From Adineta vaga (lineage: Eukaryota > Rotifera): a stretch of 64,000 nt of DNA. The translations under genes were made by a program, and so were the position numbers. Location of the stretch: positions 11,532,001 through 11,596,000 of the forward strand of contig CP075495.1 of assembly GCA_021613535.1 (NCBI GenBank). Reading direction: 5' to 3'. The stretch's first letter is position 1. Every line of letters begins with the position of its first letter. Shown here piece after piece: positions 61,082 to 64,000 of this stretch. The notes under the pieces were generated by a model. The model was not told the DNA's origin, did no database searches, and saw only the letters and a program-made list of their open reading frames with translations.

Positions 61082-64000
61082 ATGCCTGAATTGGTACCAA
61101 CAGATGCACAAGAAGTTGAACTTATTCAACATGTCTTCTATGGTAAATTGAATAATTTACCAAATCTTGCTTCAAAAATTGTACGAATTTTCACCTCATC
61201 AACATTTACAGGTAGACTATTTCATAGTTTTCCAATAGTTAATAAAGAAAAATTCTATAGATACAAGTATGGAACGTAATTCACTTATGCAACATACTTA
61301 TCCAAAACTGAAAGAATATTGTCGAGAAAAACACGGTCTAGAATTTCAAGTTGTTGATATGCGTTGGGGTGTCCGTGATGAAGCAACAGATGATCATAAA
61401 ACAACAGAATTATGTATGCAAGAAATTGATAATTGTCAACGAGTTTCTGTTGGACCCAATTTTGTGGTATAAAAGTTTTTCATCATTTCAAAACATTTCT
61501 CTGAGAATAAGTGTTCTTTTAGGTATTTCTTGGTCAAAAATATGGTTATCGTCCGTTACCAACTAAAATTGAAGATGCTGAATTTCAGTTGATATTATCT
61601 GTATCGAGCAAAGATGATGCAAGGTTACTTAATCAATGGTATAAACTCGATTCAAATAATATTCCAAATTTACATTGTTTACAACCAGTTAGTTCAATCT
61701 TTACTAATTTTACAAATAAAGCTCATCCTCGTCTTATGGAAGAAGATCAAAGTCAATGGTGGGAAACAATGGGTAAATTGAATCGAGCTGTACGTATTGG
61801 TGCATTAGAACTTTTTAAACAGGGCAAATTTTCCGCTCACGATAATCATCGATATAATTGGTCAGGTTAGTTAGGAATAATCCTACTTCTTTTTGTTTCA
61901 TTAAAAATCGTTATATTGATTTGAAATTTAGTTACTGAACAAGAAGTAGTTCGTGGAATATTGAATGCTAAAGATAACGAAGATCATACGTTAGCATTTT
62001 TTCGTCATATCGAAAATATCAATGTTGGTTTATTACGTCATTCAATAAAATTTATTGATATTGCATCGAAACAAATTGATGACGAAGCTCAACGTATGTT
62101 ATCTGATCTACGTGATGTTCGTGTAAGTAAATCAATTTTTATGAAAGAAGAGAAAAAAAAGTTTCTTTTTTTTGAAAACAATAACAACGTAATCTAGGTA
62201 CCTGCGATATTGCCTGAAACGAGTATTATTCGATATACAGTTCAATGGTCAGATGAAGATGGTTTAAATAAAAATGTGCATGCAGATTATTTACAAGATT
62301 TTATTGATACATTTTATCGACGAATTATTGATTTAATTGATCGAGGTGTTGGACAACAGAAAAGTTTAGCTGCCAATCGGTAATAATTTGCATATTAGGG
62401 AATTACATTGATTGATAATCGAATAAAATGATCTTTATACTTATAGAGTTACACTGAAATTCTTCAACAACTTCATGTAGTCAATAATTTCAGTCAAGAT
62501 TTTCAAGGACGTACGGATATTCTTGAACGTGTACGCCATTATGTTCAAGGTACTTCAAAACAACCCTTAGTTCTATGGGGTGAAGGTGGTTGTGGAAAAT
62601 CAAGTGTGTTAGCAAAAATAGCATCGGAGTCAACTTCATGGCTTCTATCAAAAACTTGTACGCCAATACGACTCGTTCGATTTCTCGGTACAACGCCGGA
62701 TAGTTCATCGATTGGTCCATTATTACGTAGCGTCTGTCAACAATTAAGTTATGTATATCAAGTGCCAGACAATACCATTCCTGTTGAATTATCACAATTA
62801 ACTAATCATTTTAAACGTTTATTAGAAAAGGCAACAGTAGATAAGCCTTTGTGCATGTTTTTTGATTCATTAGATCAATTATCATCAGCTGATGGTGCAC
62901 ATTCGATGTCTTGGTTACCACCAACGTTACCAAATCATGTTAAACTTGTATGAAAAGAACACATGTCTATTCCTTATGGAAAATAATTTATCATTATATT
63001 CTTTTCTAGATAGTGTCAACATTACCTGGCATATTCAATATATTAAATACACTTCGAAATTTAATTGATAGTCGAGAAAATTTCGTTCAGGTAAATATCT
63101 CTTCATTGATAAAGTTATATTTTGAATTGCGTGTATTTCTATATTTAGATTAAACCATTGGGTGAAGAATTAGGTAAAATTGTTCTGAAAGCATGGTTAG
63201 CTCGTCACAATCGAACAATAACTGACACACAATGGTATGTATTTTCAATTAGAAATTCTCTCTTTTACGTGAAAAACAAAAACATTCTTGTCGTTAGGTC
63301 ATTAGTTCATGAAAGATTGGCTGAATGTAATATACCTTTATATGTAAAGTTAGTATTTGATGAAATTAAATTATGGAAATCTTATACAAAAACAGAAGAA
63401 AAAGATTTGGCAAAATCGGTTTCAACTTCAATTAATAAATTACTAGGTCGAATAGAAAATGCACATGGACATATTTTAGTTGAACATGCTCTATCATATA
63501 TAACAGCATCCAAATCAGGTTTAAGTGAAGCAGAATTAGAAGATTTAATATCATTGGATGAAACAGTTTTAAATGATGTTTATCAATATCATTTACCACC
63601 TATTCGACGTATTCCACCGTTACTGTGGACTCGAATTAGAAATGATTTACCAAATTATTTGGTTGAAAGAGAAGCGGAAGGTGTTAGTGTTGTGAGTTGG
63701 TATCATCGACAATTTGCAGAAGGTAAATATCTAAGTAGAAAGTTAAAGTAATGTTTTAAGTTGAAAAGAATATAAGTATGAAATGTGTTGATGATTAGTT
63801 TTGTATATTCTATCTATTCTATTGAATTTGTGATAAAATAATTTTCTCTATTAACAGTCTCTCATGAACGTTATTTGGCAAATTCTGATGAACGTCGTAC
63901 ATATCATTCGCAAATGGCTGATTATTTTCTTGGTATATGGGCTGGTTGTCCTAAACCATTTCAATTTTCTGACAATCAAAAACGTATGTTTAATTTAACA
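61082..64000 (+). CDS. NWD1/NWD2-like NACHT protein, 5' part (3' end beyond window)
   Basis: Ten exons are visible: 61082-61211, 61261-61466, 61523-61865, 61932-62122, 62198-62379, 62449-62947, 63010-63090, 63149-63234, 63298-63722, 63858 to the edge. The N-terminal DUF4062-like module reads VRIFTSSTFTDTSMERN, YPKLKEYCREKHGLEFQVVD, MRWGVRDEATDDH, then GPNFVVFLGQKYGYRPLPT, as in NWD1/NWD2. The NACHT domain follows: Walker A LWGEGGCGKSSVL and Walker B LCMFFDSLDQLSS, with SWLPPTLPNHVKLIVSTLP after it. The downstream winged-helix and helical region (HALSYITASKSGLSEAELED, RIPPLLWTRI, ADYFLGIWAG) is also family-like. The expected C-terminal WD40 propeller lies beyond the window. NWD proteins are STAND ATPases; NWD1 is linked to protein-complex assembly and signalling. 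The frame is open throughout, so I expect an intact gene. Confidence 0.9.

Overview
The window looks like nuclear DNA of a small, AT-rich metazoan, most probably a bdelloid rotifer of the Rotaria/Adineta type. Genes are compact and split by many short GT-AG introns, mostly 45-70 nt. They encode clear animal orthologues (NSD-type SET methyltransferase, XAB2/SYF1, INCENP, cyclin A, LRRC73, a DUF4795 flagellar protein, NWD1/2). Mixed in are families typical of bdelloids: an arginine-type ADP-ribosyltransferase, FG-GAP repeats, F-box/LRR proteins, a Fic protein, and genes of bacterial or fungal character. All exon structures were built by hand from splice consensus, reading frame and conserved motifs; none has transcript support.

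Layout. 0-5.3 kb: a four-helix membrane protein (+), a duplicated Grg1/CCG-1-like stress protein (+) and LRRC73 (-). 5.7-9.5 kb: a 16-exon NSD-type H3K36 methyltransferase (+). 9.5-14.7 kb: gene-poor, with one intronless orphan gene (+). 14.7-20.8 kb: cyclin A (+), a low-complexity protein (-), and a membrane-anchored P-loop ATPase with a likely mitochondrial presequence (-). 21.9-27.6 kb: a bacterial/fungal-type NADP glutamate dehydrogenase (+), the splicing factor XAB2 (+) and tRNA-Ile(AAU) (+). 28.6-30.3 kb: a compact INCENP (-). 30.3-35.2 kb: gene-poor, with a truncated Fic gene and an F-box-family relic (-). 35.2-39.8 kb: an F-box/LRR gene (-) built from 24 LRR exons in a 141-bp exon-plus-intron tandem array, with a hAT-type MITE in its first intron. 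42.2-46.4 kb: a gene (-) that appears to join an ADP-ribosyltransferase, one transmembrane helix and a long FG-GAP/VCBS ectodomain. 46.4-49.65 kb: a repeat-rich spacer with a perfect 41-bp-arm palindrome and a segment duplicated from about 18 kb upstream. 49.65-51.5 kb: a MARCH-type RING-CH ligase (+). 51.5-55.7 kb: a DUF4795 coiled-coil protein (-). 57.4-60.2 kb: two paralogous SR splicing factors in tandem (-). 61.1 kb to the end: the 5' part of an NWD1/NWD2-like NACHT protein (+), cut by the window edge.

The genes form no operon. Themes are cell division (cyclin A, INCENP), chromatin and RNA processing (NSD, XAB2, two SR proteins) and stress or metabolic genes that may have been acquired horizontally (Grg1-like, GDH). 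The most unusual items are the ADP-ribosyltransferase/TM/FG-GAP architecture, the duplicated Grg1-like protein, the homogenised LRR exon array with its MITE, and the long perfect palindrome.
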